Source: Pseudomonas rhizosphaerae
GTDB taxonomy: Bacteria; Pseudomonadota; Gammaproteobacteria; Pseudomonadales; Pseudomonadaceae
Assembly: GCF_000761155.1 (NCBI RefSeq)
Contig: NZ_CP009533.1
Location: 4,519,501 to 4,583,500 of the forward strand
Reading direction: 5' to 3'
DNA: 64,000 bases
Shown here: positions 1-8,878 of the stretch, one piece after another
How positions within the stretch are numbered: the first letter of the stretch is position 1
How the letters are laid out: the number at the start of each line of letters is the position of its first letter
Made by a program: the position numbers and the translations under genes
The notes under the pieces: generated by a model
Seen by the model: the letters and a program-made list of their open reading frames with translations, nothing else
Told to the model about the DNA's origin: nothing
The model's database searches: none

Positions 1-859
1 TCGAAGAGGGGCTGGCCTGGGTCTGGAAGCCACCTTTCACGGTCGGCTCGTCGGGAATGGCGCGGGTCACGAAGTTGACGATGCCGCCGACGTTCTGCGG
101 GCCATAGCGCACCGCACCGCCACCACGGACCACGTCCACGGCATCCATGTTGCCCATGCTCACCGGAGCGAACGACAGCTGCGGCTGGCCATAGGGCGCG
201 AACGGCACTGGGATGCCGTCCATCAGTACCGTGGAGCGGGTCGCCAGCCGTGGGTTGAGGCCACGGATGCCGAAATTCATCGCCATGTCATGGCTGCCCG
301 TGCCGTTGTTCTGCGGCGCGTTGACCCCTGGAATGCGGTTGAGCACGTCGCGCGCGCTAGTGGCGCCTGTACGCTCGAAGTCTTCGCGGCGCACCACGTC
401 CCGCGCGCCGGGGTGCTCGAATACGTTGATCTGCTCGGCGGCGCCGAGCCAGTCGCCCACTACGCTCGAAGCGCCCAGTTCGACAGTGGCGCCGGTACTG
501 GGATCGGAGCTGGCGGGCTGCGCCAGCGAGGCCTGTTCCAGGCTGTAGGCACCATCGCCCAGGGAACGCGCCTGCAAACCCGTGCCTTCAAGCAACACTG
601 CCAATGCCTGTTCGACGGTGTACGAGCCTTGCAAGCCAGGGCTAGGCTGGTCTGCCACGGTGGTCGATCCGAATGAAATCAGGACACCTGCCTCGCGGCC
701 GAACTGGTTGACCGCACTTTCCACCGAGGCGGGCGCGATGTGGTACTCGCGAGTGGCGCTTTCGGCGGCCACGGCCTGCGGCAGTTGAGCCACGCTCACG
801 GTAGTGCCGAGCAACAGGCAGCGCAGGGTGCGGGCGAGTGGAGTAGGCAGGTTGGGCAT
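1..859 (-). CDS. fecA: FecA-type TonB-dependent ferric siderophore/citrate receptor (N-terminal part, cut by window edge)
   Basis: Outer-membrane receptor that imports a ferric chelate using TonB energy. Only about 286 N-terminal residues are in the window; the beta-barrel lies beyond position 1. I translated it from the ATG at 859. Visible in order: a signal peptide ending near residue 31 (QAVAAES), a secretin/TonB short N-terminal signalling domain (about 37-90, beginning REYHIAPASVESAVNQF), a linker, then the plug domain with MNFGIRGLNPRLATR and VDVVRGGGAVRYGPQNVGG. The extra N-terminal signalling domain is the hallmark of receptors that signal through a FecR-type anti-sigma factor to a FecI-type sigma factor. 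Both partners lie directly upstream on the same strand, 106 bp away. The plug motifs closely resemble FecA, but the true ligand cannot be read from this fragment. Confidence 0.93.
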   Translation of the reverse strand, partial: MPNLPTPLARTLRCLLLGTTVSVAQLPQAVAAESATREYHIAPASVESAVNQFGREAGVLISFGSTTVADQPSPGLQGSYTVEQALAVLLEGTGLQARSLGDGAYSLEQASLAQPASSDPSTGATVELGASSVVGDWLGAAEQINVFEHPGARDVVRREDFERTGATSARDVLNRIPGVNAPQNNGTGSHDMAMNFGIRGLNPRLATRSTVLMDGIPVPFAPYGQPQLSFAPVSMGNMDAVDVVRGGGAVRYGPQNVGGIVNFVTRAIPDEPTVKGGFQTQASPSS

Positions 860-965
860 TCGGCGTTTCCAGGCAGGATATAGGGAGAGTTACCCTGTCT
901 GTCACGCGAGCAAGGCAAAACGGCTCAACGAAGGTGCAAAAAGATTTCGGCGGCCCTTGGGCCGA

Positions 966-1919
966 CTAGACGCGGGCCTGCACCGTGACCCAATAGCGAG
1001 TGAAACGCCGGACCTTGACCGGCAGTGCGGCCTCCAGTGAATCGAGGATGCTCTCGGTATTGCCCAGTGGGAAACTGCCCGAGAGCAACAGGTTGGCCAC
1101 CGAGGCGTCGCAGTCCAGCTGGCCACGGCGATAGCGGCCCACTTCGGCGAGAAAATCGCCCAGACGCATGTGCGCCGCGATCAGCATGCCGTCGACCCAG
1201 GCCCCGCTGTTGGCGTCCAGTGGCCGCGCCGGATTGACGCGCTGGCGTTCGAACTCGACTTGCTGGCCGTCAGCCAGGCGCAGTGGAGTTCCCTGCACTG
1301 CGGCTGGCTGAATCGCGACGGCGCCGTGCAACGCCTGCACCCAGGTGCTGTTGAGCATCTGGCGAACATTGACCTGTCCGCGTTCGGTGGTAACCAGCCC
1401 CTGGTCGGTGCTGATGCGCAAGGGCCGCGCGTCGACCCCTGCAGTGAGCATGATTTCGCCTTCGAGCAGGTGGATCAGGCGCTGGCTCGCATCGAAGCGT
1501 ACGTCTACGGCGCTGGTAGTATTGAGGTGGATGCGGCTGCCGTCGTCCAGTTGCAGTTGGCGGCGCTGGCCCAGCGGGCTGCGGTAATCGGCCACCAGTG
1601 GCGGCAGCCAATGCTGTTGACGCAAGGCCAGCGTCGTTGCGCCAGCCATGCCCAGCAACAGCAGCGCCTTGAGTGCGCGTCGGCGGCCGGGCGAGTGGGG
1701 CGCGCCAACGGTGGCCTGGGCCAGGGGACCGGGCAGGCCGGCGAACTGCTGATTGACCTTTTGCATGTGCTCCCAGGCTCGGCGGTGTTCGCCGTCGGCA
1801 TGCAGCCAGCGCTGCCAGGCCTGTTGCTGGCGCGGGTCGAGCGCTCCGTCCTGAAGTTCGAGCCACCATTGCACGGCCTGTTCGGCCACCTGCGGGGAAA
1901 ACGTGCGGGCCTCGTTCAC
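966..1919 (-). CDS. fecR: FecR-type transmembrane anti-sigma factor/sensor
   Basis: Inner-membrane protein that relays the signal from the occupied FecA-type receptor to its sigma factor. At 317 aa it has the usual family length. The N-terminus (about 8-55) is the cytoplasmic sigma-binding domain (DUF4880-like, with AVQWWLELQ and QAWQRWLHADGEHRRAW). A single membrane segment lies near residues 83-100 (ALKALLLLGMAGATTLAL). The periplasmic FecR domain follows, with YRSPLGQRRQLQLDDGS and the HLLEGEIMLTAG repeat. Its start overlaps the fecI stop by four bases (ATGA), so the two are translationally coupled. Expected to be transcribed with fecI under iron control. Confidence 0.95.
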   Translation of the reverse strand: MNEARTFSPQVAEQAVQWWLELQDGALDPRQQQAWQRWLHADGEHRRAWEHMQKVNQQFAGLPGPLAQATVGAPHSPGRRRALKALLLLGMAGATTLALRQQHWLPPLVADYRSPLGQRRQLQLDDGSRIHLNTTSAVDVRFDASQRLIHLLEGEIMLTAGVDARPLRISTDQGLVTTERGQVNVRQMLNSTWVQALHGAVAIQPAAVQGTPLRLADGQQVEFERQRVNPARPLDANSGAWVDGMLIAAHMRLGDFLAEVGRYRRGQLDCDASVANLLLSGSFPLGNTESILDSLEAALPVKVRRFTRYWVTVQARV

Positions 1920-2440
1920 AGCGCAAAGTAGCAGCGCATGGCTGCCTTGTGCAGGTAGCGCTTCACCGTGGCCAGGGAAATGCCGAGTTCGTCGGCGATT
2001 TCGCGGTAGCCCAGGCCGTCGACCTGAGCCATCAGGAAGGCGCGCTTGACCACGACTGGCAGGCCATTGAGCAGCGCGTCCAGTTCCAGCAGCGTCTGCA
2101 GAATGATCGCCCGGTGCTCTTCGCAGGGTGCGAGGGGCTCTGGCATCTGCGCCAGTGCCTCCAGGTAGGCACGTTCCAGGTCCTGGCGGCGGTAGTGGTT
2201 GAACAGCACGCGCTTGGCCACCGTGGTGAGAAAGGCGCGTGGCTCGCGGATGGGCTCGTGGATGGGAGTGACTTCACGCGCGGTCAGCAGACGCATGAAG
2301 GTGTCCTGGGCGAGGTCGGCGGCATTGTCCGGACAGCCCAGGCGGCTGCGCAGCCATTCGGTCAACCAGCGGCGATGAACGAGGTAGAGGCCCTCGATCG
2401 AATGCGAGGCAGGGGAAGTCACAGCGGTCACCGCGAACAC
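1916..2440 (-). CDS. fecI: FecI-type ECF sigma factor
   Basis: Extracytoplasmic-function sigma-70 factor that directs RNA polymerase to the receptor gene once FecR signals. The 174-aa protein has sigma region 2 (NAADLAQDTFMRLLTA, about 40-55) and a region 4 helix-turn-helix (GYREIADELGISLATVKRYL, about 144-163). The chosen ATG at 2440 is the longest in frame; starts a few codons downstream are possible because the conserved part begins near SHSIEGLYLVHRRW. A Fur-box-like sequence sits 27 bp upstream (2467-2485), so iron repression is likely. Operon order fecI-fecR-fecA is standard. Confidence 0.95.
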   Translation of the reverse strand: MFAVTAVTSPASHSIEGLYLVHRRWLTEWLRSRLGCPDNAADLAQDTFMRLLTAREVTPIHEPIREPRAFLTTVAKRVLFNHYRRQDLERAYLEALAQMPEPLAPCEEHRAIILQTLLELDALLNGLPVVVKRAFLMAQVDGLGYREIADELGISLATVKRYLHKAAMRCYFAL

Positions 2441-2466
2441 TCCGGCGCCATGGTCGTGCGCAGCAG

Positions 2467-2485
2467 AATAAGAATTGTTCGTATC
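2467..2485 (-). promoter_or_regulatory. Putative Fur box upstream of fecI
   Basis: Read on the minus strand, GATACGAACAATTCTTATT matches the 19-bp Fur consensus GATAATGATAATCATTATC at 12 of 19 positions by eye. It lies 27 bp before the fecI start codon, where a repressor would cover the promoter. This is a moderate match. Confidence 0.45.
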
Positions 2486-2584
2486 TTACGGATGTGGCTG
2501 GGTTTGGGCAAGCAGGGTTGGCCGCGAGCGCGGCTCGAAAAGCGTCGCATCGCAAGATAAAAGCCGACGGGCTTTGCGCATGAG

Positions 2585-2603
2585 AATATTTATCATTATT
2601 ATC
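2585..2603 (+). promoter_or_regulatory. Putative Fur box upstream of the DUF3649-PepSY operon
   Basis: On the minus strand GATAATAATGATAAATATT matches the 19-bp Fur consensus at 14 of 19 positions by eye. It is 41 bp upstream of the ATG at 2645, so it probably represses the plus-strand operon under iron-replete conditions, and could also act on the divergent fecI side. Confidence 0.6.
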
Positions 2604-2644
2604 AGCGCGATCCAATGATGCATCTGTACGTGCGAAGGTCATCC

Positions 2645-2950
2645 ATGAGAAGCAGAATTGGCGAGGTCTCTACCTCGTATCGTTGGGCGGTGGCCTCCCG
2701 CGTCGTGGCGGCCGTGTTTGGCGGCTATGTGCTGGCGGCACTGGCAAGCGTATGCATCGCCTGGCTGTTGCCCATGGCGCGCGGCGAAGCGGTGGTCAGC
2801 GCCATGATGCTGTCGTTCCTGGTGTACCTGGTGGCGGTGCTCTGGTGCTTCGCTTCCCACAGTGCAAGCCGGGCTTGGGTGGGCCTGGCCATACCCGGCC
2901 TGGTGCTGGCAGCAATAGCGGGCCTTCTGCACTGGCAGCACCTGCCGTGA
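2645..2950 (+). CDS. DUF3649-family small membrane protein
   Basis: A 101-aa hydrophobic protein with about three membrane segments (VVAAVFGGYVLAALASVCIAW, an AMMLSFLVYLVAVLWCF stretch and GLAIPGLVLAAIAGLL). It resembles the DUF3649 proteins that precede PepSY proteins in Pseudomonas iron-uptake operons. I chose the ATG at 2645 over an in-frame ATG at 2615 because GAAGG at 2633-2637 is a well-placed ribosome-binding site. The stop overlaps the next gene by four bases. A Fur-box-like site lies upstream. Biochemical role unknown; a part in siderophore or ferric-reduction steps at the inner membrane is inferred from context. Confidence 0.8.
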   Translation: MRSRIGEVSTSYRWAVASRVVAAVFGGYVLAALASVCIAWLLPMARGEAVVSAMMLSFLVYLVAVLWCFASHSASRAWVGLAIPGLVLAAIAGLLHWQHLP

Positions 2951-4521
2951 GGGAGGGCTTTCGCCAGGCCATGGCGTGGTTGCACACCTGGGCGGGCCTG
3001 GTGTTCGGCTGGTTGCTGTTCGCCATTTTCCTGACCGGTACCCTGTCTTATTTCAAGGACGAGATCAGCCACTGGGCGCAACCCGAGATACCGGTCCGCG
3101 CGGTCAATGCCCAGGCCAGCCTGGCGCAGGCGCAGACGTATCTTGAGGCCAACGCCGGGCATTCACCGCGCTGGTTCATCAGCCTGCCGGATGTGCGCGA
3201 GCCGGCGCTGTCGGTGATGTGGCAGGACCCGAACAAGCGCGGGCGTGGTGCCTTCACCCGGCATACCCTGGACCCACAGACCGGTCAGCGGGTCGAGGCG
3301 CGCGACAGCCGTGGCGGTGATTTCTTCTACCGTTTCCACTACGAGTTGCAGATGGGCTACCCCTGGGGGCGCTGGCTGAGCAGCCTGGCGGCGTTGGTCA
3401 TGCTGGTGACGCTGGTGACCGGCATCATCACCCACAAGAAGATCTTCAAGGAATTCTTCACCTTTCGTCCCGGCAAGGGCTCGCGCTCCTGGCTGGACGG
3501 GCACAACGCAATCGGTGTGCTGGTGCTGCCATTTCACCTGATGATCACCTACAGCAGCCTGGTGATCTTCATGACCATGCTCATGCCGGCGAGTATCAAC
3601 AGCCGCTACGACGGCGATACCCAGGCTTTCTTCAGTGAAATCTACCCAGGCAACCAACGCCTGGCCGCCGCCGGGCAGCCTGCGCCGCTAGTGAATCTGG
3701 CCGTGCTGTACGAGCGTGCGCTGCAGCAATGGCCCGACGGCAGGATTGGCCGCGTCTCGGTGCAGTTGCCGGGCGATGCCAATGCCCAGGTGCAATTCAG
3801 CCGCCACAACGGCGATACCGTGAGCCGCGACCCAGGTGCGGCGATCACCTTCGCCGGCACCACGGGCGCAGTGCTTGAACTGCCACGCGACAGCGCCGCG
3901 CCGATGGTCGTGGCGGGCACCTTCTATGGCTTGCACATGGGCTTGTTCGCTGGGCCCGTGCTGCGCTGGCTGTATTTCTTCTGTGGTTTGGGCAGTACCT
4001 TGCTGATTGGTACGGGCCTGGTCATGTGGCTGGGCAAGCGCCAGCTCAAGCATGCCCGCAGCGGCGTGCGGCCCTTCGAACTGCGCCTGGTGGAAGTGTT
4101 GAACGTCGCCGGCATGGCCGGGCTGGTGCTGGCGATTGCAGGCTTCATGTGGGCCAATCGCCTGTTGCCGGCGACCTATCCGGAGCGCGCTGGCCTGGAA
4201 GTCGACAGCTTCTTCCTGGTCTGGCTGCTGAGCATCGTCCATGCCGCCGTGCGCAGCGGCAGCAAGGCCTGGGTCGAGCAATTGAGCCTGGCGGCGATCG
4301 CCTTGGCGGGTCTGCCTCTGCTGAGCCTGCTGACCACCGACCATGGCCTGCCGGTGTCCATCGCCGCAGGTGACTGGGTGCTTGCAGGCGTCGATCTCAG
4401 TGCCCTGGGGTGTGGCCTGGTGTTGGCCTGGGTGGTCGTGAAAATACGGCGCCGCGCGGCGCTTGCGGCCCTGCCGGCGATGCGCGCGGCGCGTACGGTC
4501 ATGCCAGACGAGGTGCACTGA
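2947..4521 (+). CDS. PepSY-domain (PepSY_TM) inner-membrane protein, putative iron-uptake reductase
   Basis: A 524-aa membrane protein starting with GTG that overlaps the previous stop (GTGA). The first membrane segment is WLHTWAGLVFGWLLFAIFLTGTLSYF; the motif HTWAGLVFGW is typical of PepSY_TM proteins. Further membrane segments occur near LAALVMLVTLVTGIITHKK, LPFHLMITYSSLVIFMTML, LRWLYFFCGLGSTLLIGTGLVMWLG and in the C-terminal third, with periplasmic loops between. Histidines in the membrane segments could bind haem. Family members are often next to TonB-dependent receptors and some are ferrisiderophore reductases. An in-frame ATG at 2971 is an alternative start. Middle gene of a DUF3649-PepSY-DUF3325 operon. 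Confidence 0.88.
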   Translation: MREGFRQAMAWLHTWAGLVFGWLLFAIFLTGTLSYFKDEISHWAQPEIPVRAVNAQASLAQAQTYLEANAGHSPRWFISLPDVREPALSVMWQDPNKRGRGAFTRHTLDPQTGQRVEARDSRGGDFFYRFHYELQMGYPWGRWLSSLAALVMLVTLVTGIITHKKIFKEFFTFRPGKGSRSWLDGHNAIGVLVLPFHLMITYSSLVIFMTMLMPASINSRYDGDTQAFFSEIYPGNQRLAAAGQPAPLVNLAVLYERALQQWPDGRIGRVSVQLPGDANAQVQFSRHNGDTVSRDPGAAITFAGTTGAVLELPRDSAAPMVVAGTFYGLHMGLFAGPVLRWLYFFCGLGSTLLIGTGLVMWLGKRQLKHARSGVRPFELRLVEVLNVAGMAGLVLAIAGFMWANRLLPATYPERAGLEVDSFFLVWLLSIVHAAVRSGSKAWVEQLSLAAIALAGLPLLSLLTTDHGLPVSIAAGDWVLAGVDLSALGCGLVLAWVVVKIRRRAALAALPAMRAARTVMPDEVH

Positions 4522-4847
4522 TGTTGTCTGCAGGATTGCTCAGCTATGCCGGTTTCAGCGCCCTGTGCCTGGCCATGGATCGCCATCATCAGGAAATGCT
4601 CGGGCGCCGACCGAGCCCTTCACGCAAGGTGCAGTTGCGGGTCGCGGGCTGGGCATTGTTGGGCCTGTCGCTGTGGATCTCAGTGATCAGCGCCGGTTGG
4701 GCCATGGGCCTGGTGCGCTGGACGGCCGTGCTAATGAGCAGCGCGGTGTTTCTGGTGTGGTTGCTGCCGTACCGGCCACGCTGGGCGCTGGTGTTGGCGG
4801 CGGTGGGGGTACTGCTGGGGCTGCTGGCGGCCGTGGCGCGCTGGTAG
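4521..4847 (+). CDS. DUF3325-family small membrane protein
   Basis: A 108-aa protein with about three or four hydrophobic helices, starting at an ATG that overlaps the PepSY stop by one base (TGATG). It contains the AMDRHH motif near residue 20 seen in DUF3325 proteins at the end of PepSY operons. Probably acts with its two upstream partners in iron acquisition; no catalytic motif is visible. Confidence 0.8.
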   Translation: MLSAGLLSYAGFSALCLAMDRHHQEMLGRRPSPSRKVQLRVAGWALLGLSLWISVISAGWAMGLVRWTAVLMSSAVFLVWLLPYRPRWALVLAAVGVLLGLLAAVARW

Positions 4848-4882
4848 CGTCGGCGGCTCGACACTGCGCGTTCGCGCCGTCG

Positions 4883-5755
4883 TCATTTAAAGGCCAGGCG
4901 GTATTCGCCTGGGGCGACCCCACCAGCCTGGCGGAAGCGATTGCTGAAATGGCTGGCGCTGGCGAAGCCGCAGGCCAGGCCGACCTCACCCAACGGCAGG
5001 TGCGTCTGACGCAGCAGCGAACGCGCCCGAGCGATGCGGCGAGCCAGCACATACTGATGCGGCGGCAAGCCGAAGCTGGTGCGAAACATCCGCGCGAAGT
5101 GGTACTCGGACAGGCTGCACAGGGCCGCCAGTTGGCCCAGGCTCAAGGGTTCGGCCAGTTGCGCTTCGATGAAGTCGCGCAGCAGGTGCCGCTGATGAGG
5201 TGCCAGTCCACCCTTGAGCCGCAGTTGCGGACGCGCGGACACCTGGCTGAGCAGCGCATGGGCAAGCATTTCGTGAGCCAGGCTGCTGGTCAGCACGCGC
5301 TCGCCCGGTTCGGTCCAGTTCAATGCGATCAACCGCGCAAAGCGTTGGGCCTGTGCCGGGTCTTCGAGAAAGGTATTTTCGCGTAGCTGCATTTCCCGAG
5401 GTTCGCGGTCCAGCAAGGTGACGCAGCCGAGCGCGAACTGCTCTGCACTGAAATACAGGTGAGCCAGGCGGATATCGCCGTTGATGACCCAGGCCGATTC
5501 ATGCCCGGCGGGCAGGATGCATTGCTTGCCGGGCGCGCCTTTCTCCCACGGTCGATCGCGGCGAAAAGTGCCCGTGCCGCCGCCGATGTAGCAGGACAGC
5601 GTGTGATGGGTCGGCGCCTGATACTCCTGGGCGTCGTGATGGTTGCGCCACAACGCGGCCACCATCGAATCGCCCAGCTCGGCGCTGTGCTCGAGGCGCG
5701 CGTGGCGCGAGTTGTGCAGCGCTTGAAACACTTGCAGGTTGAGCAAAGCCGTCAT
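4883..5755 (-). CDS. AraC-family transcriptional regulator
   Basis: A 290-aa regulator. The N-terminal two-thirds look like an AraC-type cupin sensing domain (HHDAQEYQAPTHHTLSCYIGGG). The C-terminal 100 residues hold two helix-turn-helix motifs, with LGQLAALCSLSEYHFARMF and GEVGLACGFASASHFSNRFR. An upstream in-frame ATG at 5776 exists, but the ATG at 5755 has a GGGGG ribosome-binding site and is preferred. It is divergent from the EamA-type exporter at 5890, the usual arrangement of a regulator and its target. Ligand unknown. Confidence 0.9.
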   Translation of the reverse strand: MTALLNLQVFQALHNSRHARLEHSAELGDSMVAALWRNHHDAQEYQAPTHHTLSCYIGGGTGTFRRDRPWEKGAPGKQCILPAGHESAWVINGDIRLAHLYFSAEQFALGCVTLLDREPREMQLRENTFLEDPAQAQRFARLIALNWTEPGERVLTSSLAHEMLAHALLSQVSARPQLRLKGGLAPHQRHLLRDFIEAQLAEPLSLGQLAALCSLSEYHFARMFRTSFGLPPHQYVLARRIARARSLLRQTHLPLGEVGLACGFASASHFSNRFRQAGGVAPGEYRLAFK

Positions 5756-5889
5756 GATCGATACCCCCGCGCCCATGTTACTGCGTCGCGCAGGGGGCGC
5801 CAGTGGGGTGGCGGAATAAGCGCAAGTTTGTGCAAGCCGTCAGTGGCCACCGCTTGGACAATGCGCCTCTGACCCAGGAGGGCATTGTC

Positions 5890-6825
5890 ATGAATCTATC
5901 GCTGTATCTGCTGACCGTCTTGATCTGGGGAACGACCTGGATCGCGCTCAAGCTGCAACTGGGTGTGGTCGAGATCCCCGTGTCCATTGTCTACCGGTTC
6001 GGCCTGGCTGCGCTGATACTGTTCGCGATACTGCTGGCCACGCGGCGATTGCAGGCCATGGGGCGGCGTGGCCACTTCATTTGCCTGGCTCAGGGGCTCT
6101 GCCTGTTCTGCGTGAACTTCATGTGTTTCCTCACGGCCAGCCAATGGGTGCCGACTGGCTTGATCGCGGTGGTGTTCTCCACGGCCACCTTGTGGAATGC
6201 GCTTAACGCGCGGATCTTTTTCAGCCAGCGGATCACGGCCAATGTCATCGGCGCAGGTGCGTTGGGCTTGCTCGGTCTGGGCCTGTTGTTCTGGCCCGAG
6301 CTGTCGGCTCACGACGCCAGTCCGCAAACCTTGCTCGGCCTGGGCCTGGCGCTGTTGGGTACCTTGTGTTTCTCGGCGGGCAACATGCTTTCCAGCGTGC
6401 AGCAGAAGGCTGGGCTGCGACCCTTGACCACCAACGCCTGGGGCATGCTCTACGGCGCCTTGTTGCTCACCGGCTATTGTCTGCTGCGGGGCACGCCCTT
6501 CGGCATGGAGTGGAGCCTGCGCTACGTCGGCTCGCTGATGTACCTGGTGATACCCGGTTCGGTGATTGGTTTTACGGCCTACCTGACGCTGGTGGGACGC
6601 ATGGGCGCCGATCGAGCGGCCTATTGCACGGTGCTGTTCCCCGTGGTGGCGTTGAATGTTTCGGCGTATGCAGAGGGGTATCAATGGACCGCGCCTGCGC
6701 TGGGCGGGCTGGTCTTGGTGATGCTGGGCAACGTGCTGATGTTCCGCAAGGGCAGCAAACCCGGGGTGCCCCCGTCGAATGCATCGCAGGGGGCACAGGT
6801 TCGCGGCGCCAAGGTGCCGGCTTGA
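5890..6825 (+). CDS. EamA-family DMT transporter
   Basis: A 311-aa inner-membrane protein with about ten hydrophobic helices and two EamA repeats, beginning MNLSLYLLTVLIWGTTWIA, a classical drug/metabolite transporter start. The ATG at 5890 follows a good AGGAGG-like site (5877-5882). Probably exports a small metabolite or amino acid. It is divergently paired with the AraC regulator and ends one base before the convergent dehydrogenase. Substrate not predictable. Confidence 0.9.
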   Translation: MNLSLYLLTVLIWGTTWIALKLQLGVVEIPVSIVYRFGLAALILFAILLATRRLQAMGRRGHFICLAQGLCLFCVNFMCFLTASQWVPTGLIAVVFSTATLWNALNARIFFSQRITANVIGAGALGLLGLGLLFWPELSAHDASPQTLLGLGLALLGTLCFSAGNMLSSVQQKAGLRPLTTNAWGMLYGALLLTGYCLLRGTPFGMEWSLRYVGSLMYLVIPGSVIGFTAYLTLVGRMGADRAAYCTVLFPVVALNVSAYAEGYQWTAPALGGLVLVMLGNVLMFRKGSKPGVPPSNASQGAQVRGAKVPA

Positions 6826-6826
6826 A

Positions 6827-7801
6827 CTAGCCCTTGAACGTCTGTGGATTGACCAGGTCCTGGGGGCGCTTGCCGAGCAAGGCGGCGGTCAGGTTGTCGA
6901 TGGCACGATACGCCATGGCGTCGCGCGTCTGCGCCGTGGCCGAGCCGATGTGCGGCAGCGTCACGACGTTGCCGAGCTGGAACAGCGGCGATTCGGCCAG
7001 CGGTTCTTTCTCATACACATCCAGGCCGGCGCCGCGCAGGGTGCCTTCGCGCAGGGCCTGCACCAGCGCCGCTTCATCGACCACCGGTCCGCGGGAGATG
7101 TTGACCAGGATGGCGCTCTTCTTCATCTGCGCCAGCTCAGCCGCGCCGATCATGTGCCGGGTCTTGTCGCTGAGCGGCACCACCAGGCAAACGAAATCGG
7201 CCTCGGCCAGCAGTTGCTCGAGGCTGCGAAACTGCGCGCCCAGTGCTTGCTCGAGTTCAGGCTTGCGGCTGTTGCCGCTGTACAGGATGGGCATGTCGAA
7301 GCCGAGGTGGCCACGGCGCGCCACCGCGGCGCCGATATTACCCAGGCCGACGATGCCCAGGGTCTTGCCGTACACGTCGGTGCCGAACTGGTCGGCACCG
7401 ACACTGGCTTTCCAGTTGCCGGCCTTGGTCCAGGCATCCAGTTCGGCCACGCGTCGAGCGCTGCTCATGATCAGCGCGAAGGCCAGGTCGGCGGTGCTCT
7501 GGGTCAGCACGTCGGGCGTATTGGTGAGCATGATGCCGCGTTCGGTGAGGTAGCCGACGTCGTAGTTGTCGTAGCCCACTGAAACGCTGGAGACCACTTC
7601 CAGATTGCTTGCATCGGCCAGTTGTTTGCGACCCAGTGGCCGACCCGCGCCAATCAGGCCATGGGCCTTGGGCAGGGCTTCGTTAAACTGCGCCGCGATG
7701 TCCCCGGCCTTGGGGTTGGGCACGATGACATCAAAATGCGCTTCGAGCCGCTCGACCATGGCGGGGGTGATACGGCTGAACGCGAGAACGGTTTTTTTCA
7801 T
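6827..7801 (-). CDS. D-isomer 2-hydroxyacid dehydrogenase (glyoxylate/hydroxypyruvate/2-ketogluconate reductase type)
   Basis: A 324-aa NAD(P)H-dependent reductase. It has the dinucleotide-binding motif GIVGLGNIGAAVARR (about residues 150-164) and the catalytic Arg, Glu and His of the family in NISRGPVVDEAAL, DVYEKEP and LPHIGSAT. It resembles GhrB/TkrA reductases, which reduce glyoxylate, hydroxypyruvate or 2-ketoaldonates. Substrate preference cannot be settled from sequence, so no gene symbol is given. A LysR regulator lies upstream on the same strand. Confidence 0.9.
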   Translation of the reverse strand: MKKTVLAFSRITPAMVERLEAHFDVIVPNPKAGDIAAQFNEALPKAHGLIGAGRPLGRKQLADASNLEVVSSVSVGYDNYDVGYLTERGIMLTNTPDVLTQSTADLAFALIMSSARRVAELDAWTKAGNWKASVGADQFGTDVYGKTLGIVGLGNIGAAVARRGHLGFDMPILYSGNSRKPELEQALGAQFRSLEQLLAEADFVCLVVPLSDKTRHMIGAAELAQMKKSAILVNISRGPVVDEAALVQALREGTLRGAGLDVYEKEPLAESPLFQLGNVVTLPHIGSATAQTRDAMAYRAIDNLTAALLGKRPQDLVNPQTFKG

Positions 7802-7871
7802 TGGGGGTGTGCTCGTCGGGAGGGCAATGTGAGCACGCTAACATTGCCGAACGAGCAGAAACAATCCCGCC

Positions 7872-8819
7872 TCAGTTGGCGATTTGCAGGTCGAAGGTCT
7901 GCAGGTCGGCGTCGTGGGCCGCGAGGATGTCGGGCAGCGAACCGCGCAGGTATTCAACCCAGGTCTTGATCTTGGCATCCAGGTACTGTCGAGATGGGTA
8001 GATGGCGTACAGGTTGAGTTCCTGCAGGCGGTACTCGGGCAGCATGCGCACCAGGGTGCCGTTGCGCAGGCCGTCGATGGCCGCGTAGATGGGCAGCACG
8101 CCCACACCCATGCCACTGCTGATGGCGGTTTTCATGGCGTCGGCCGAATTGACTTGGAATGGCGCGTTGTTGATGTTGACCATTTCCTGGCCATCGGGAC
8201 CTTGGAACAGCCACTTTTCCAGTTGCACCACCGGGCTGACCAGGCGCAGGCAGGCGTGTTCACGCAGATCGCCCGGCGTACGGGCCGAGCCGTGGGCCTT
8301 CACGTATTCGGGGGAGGCGCAGACGATGCTGTAGGTGATGCCCAGGCGTTGCGACACGAAGCCGGAATCAGGCAGCTCGCTGGCCAGGACGATGGACACG
8401 TCATAGCCTTCGTCGAGCAGGTCGGGTACGCGGTTGGCCAAGGTCAGGTCGAAGGTCACGTCCGGGTGGGTGCGACGGTAGCGCGCAATTGCGTCGATCA
8501 CGAAGTGCTGGCCGATGCCGGTCATGGTGTGCACCTTCAACTGCCCCGAAGGCCGCGCGTGGGCGTCGCTGGCCTCGGCCTCGGCTTCGGCGACATAGGT
8601 CAGGATCTGCTCGCAGCGCACCAGATAGCGCTTGCCTGCTTCGGTCAACGCGATGCGGCGGGTCGTGCGGTTGAGCAAGCGTGTCTGCAGGTGCGCTTCG
8701 AGGTTGGACACCGCGCGCGATACGTTGGCGGTGGTGGTGTCCAGTTGTGCGGCGGCGGCGGTGAAACTGCCCGCTTCGGCCACGCAGGTGAACGCACGCA
8801 TGTTTTGCAAGGTGTCCAT
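7872..8819 (-). CDS. LysR-family transcriptional regulator
   Basis: A 315-aa LysR regulator with the N-terminal winged helix (MDTLQNMRAFTCVAEAGSFTAAAAQLDTT in part, residues 1-60) and a periplasmic-binding-like effector domain. The longer frame starts at 8885, but the ATG at 8819 gives the canonical LysR start. It is divergent from the efflux operon at 8996, so it probably controls it, much as AaeR controls AaeXAB. A nearly perfect inverted repeat lies in the intergenic gap at 8879-8899. Effector unknown. Confidence 0.92.
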   Translation of the reverse strand: MDTLQNMRAFTCVAEAGSFTAAAAQLDTTTANVSRAVSNLEAHLQTRLLNRTTRRIALTEAGKRYLVRCEQILTYVAEAEAEASDAHARPSGQLKVHTMTGIGQHFVIDAIARYRRTHPDVTFDLTLANRVPDLLDEGYDVSIVLASELPDSGFVSQRLGITYSIVCASPEYVKAHGSARTPGDLREHACLRLVSPVVQLEKWLFQGPDGQEMVNINNAPFQVNSADAMKTAISSGMGVGVLPIYAAIDGLRNGTLVRMLPEYRLQELNLYAIYPSRQYLDAKIKTWVEYLRGSLPDILAAHDADLQTFDLQIAN

Positions 8820-8878
8820 GATTCGGTCTCTGGTTCGACGGACAAATTGTCGCATGAAGCCACAATTATACAGAAGGA

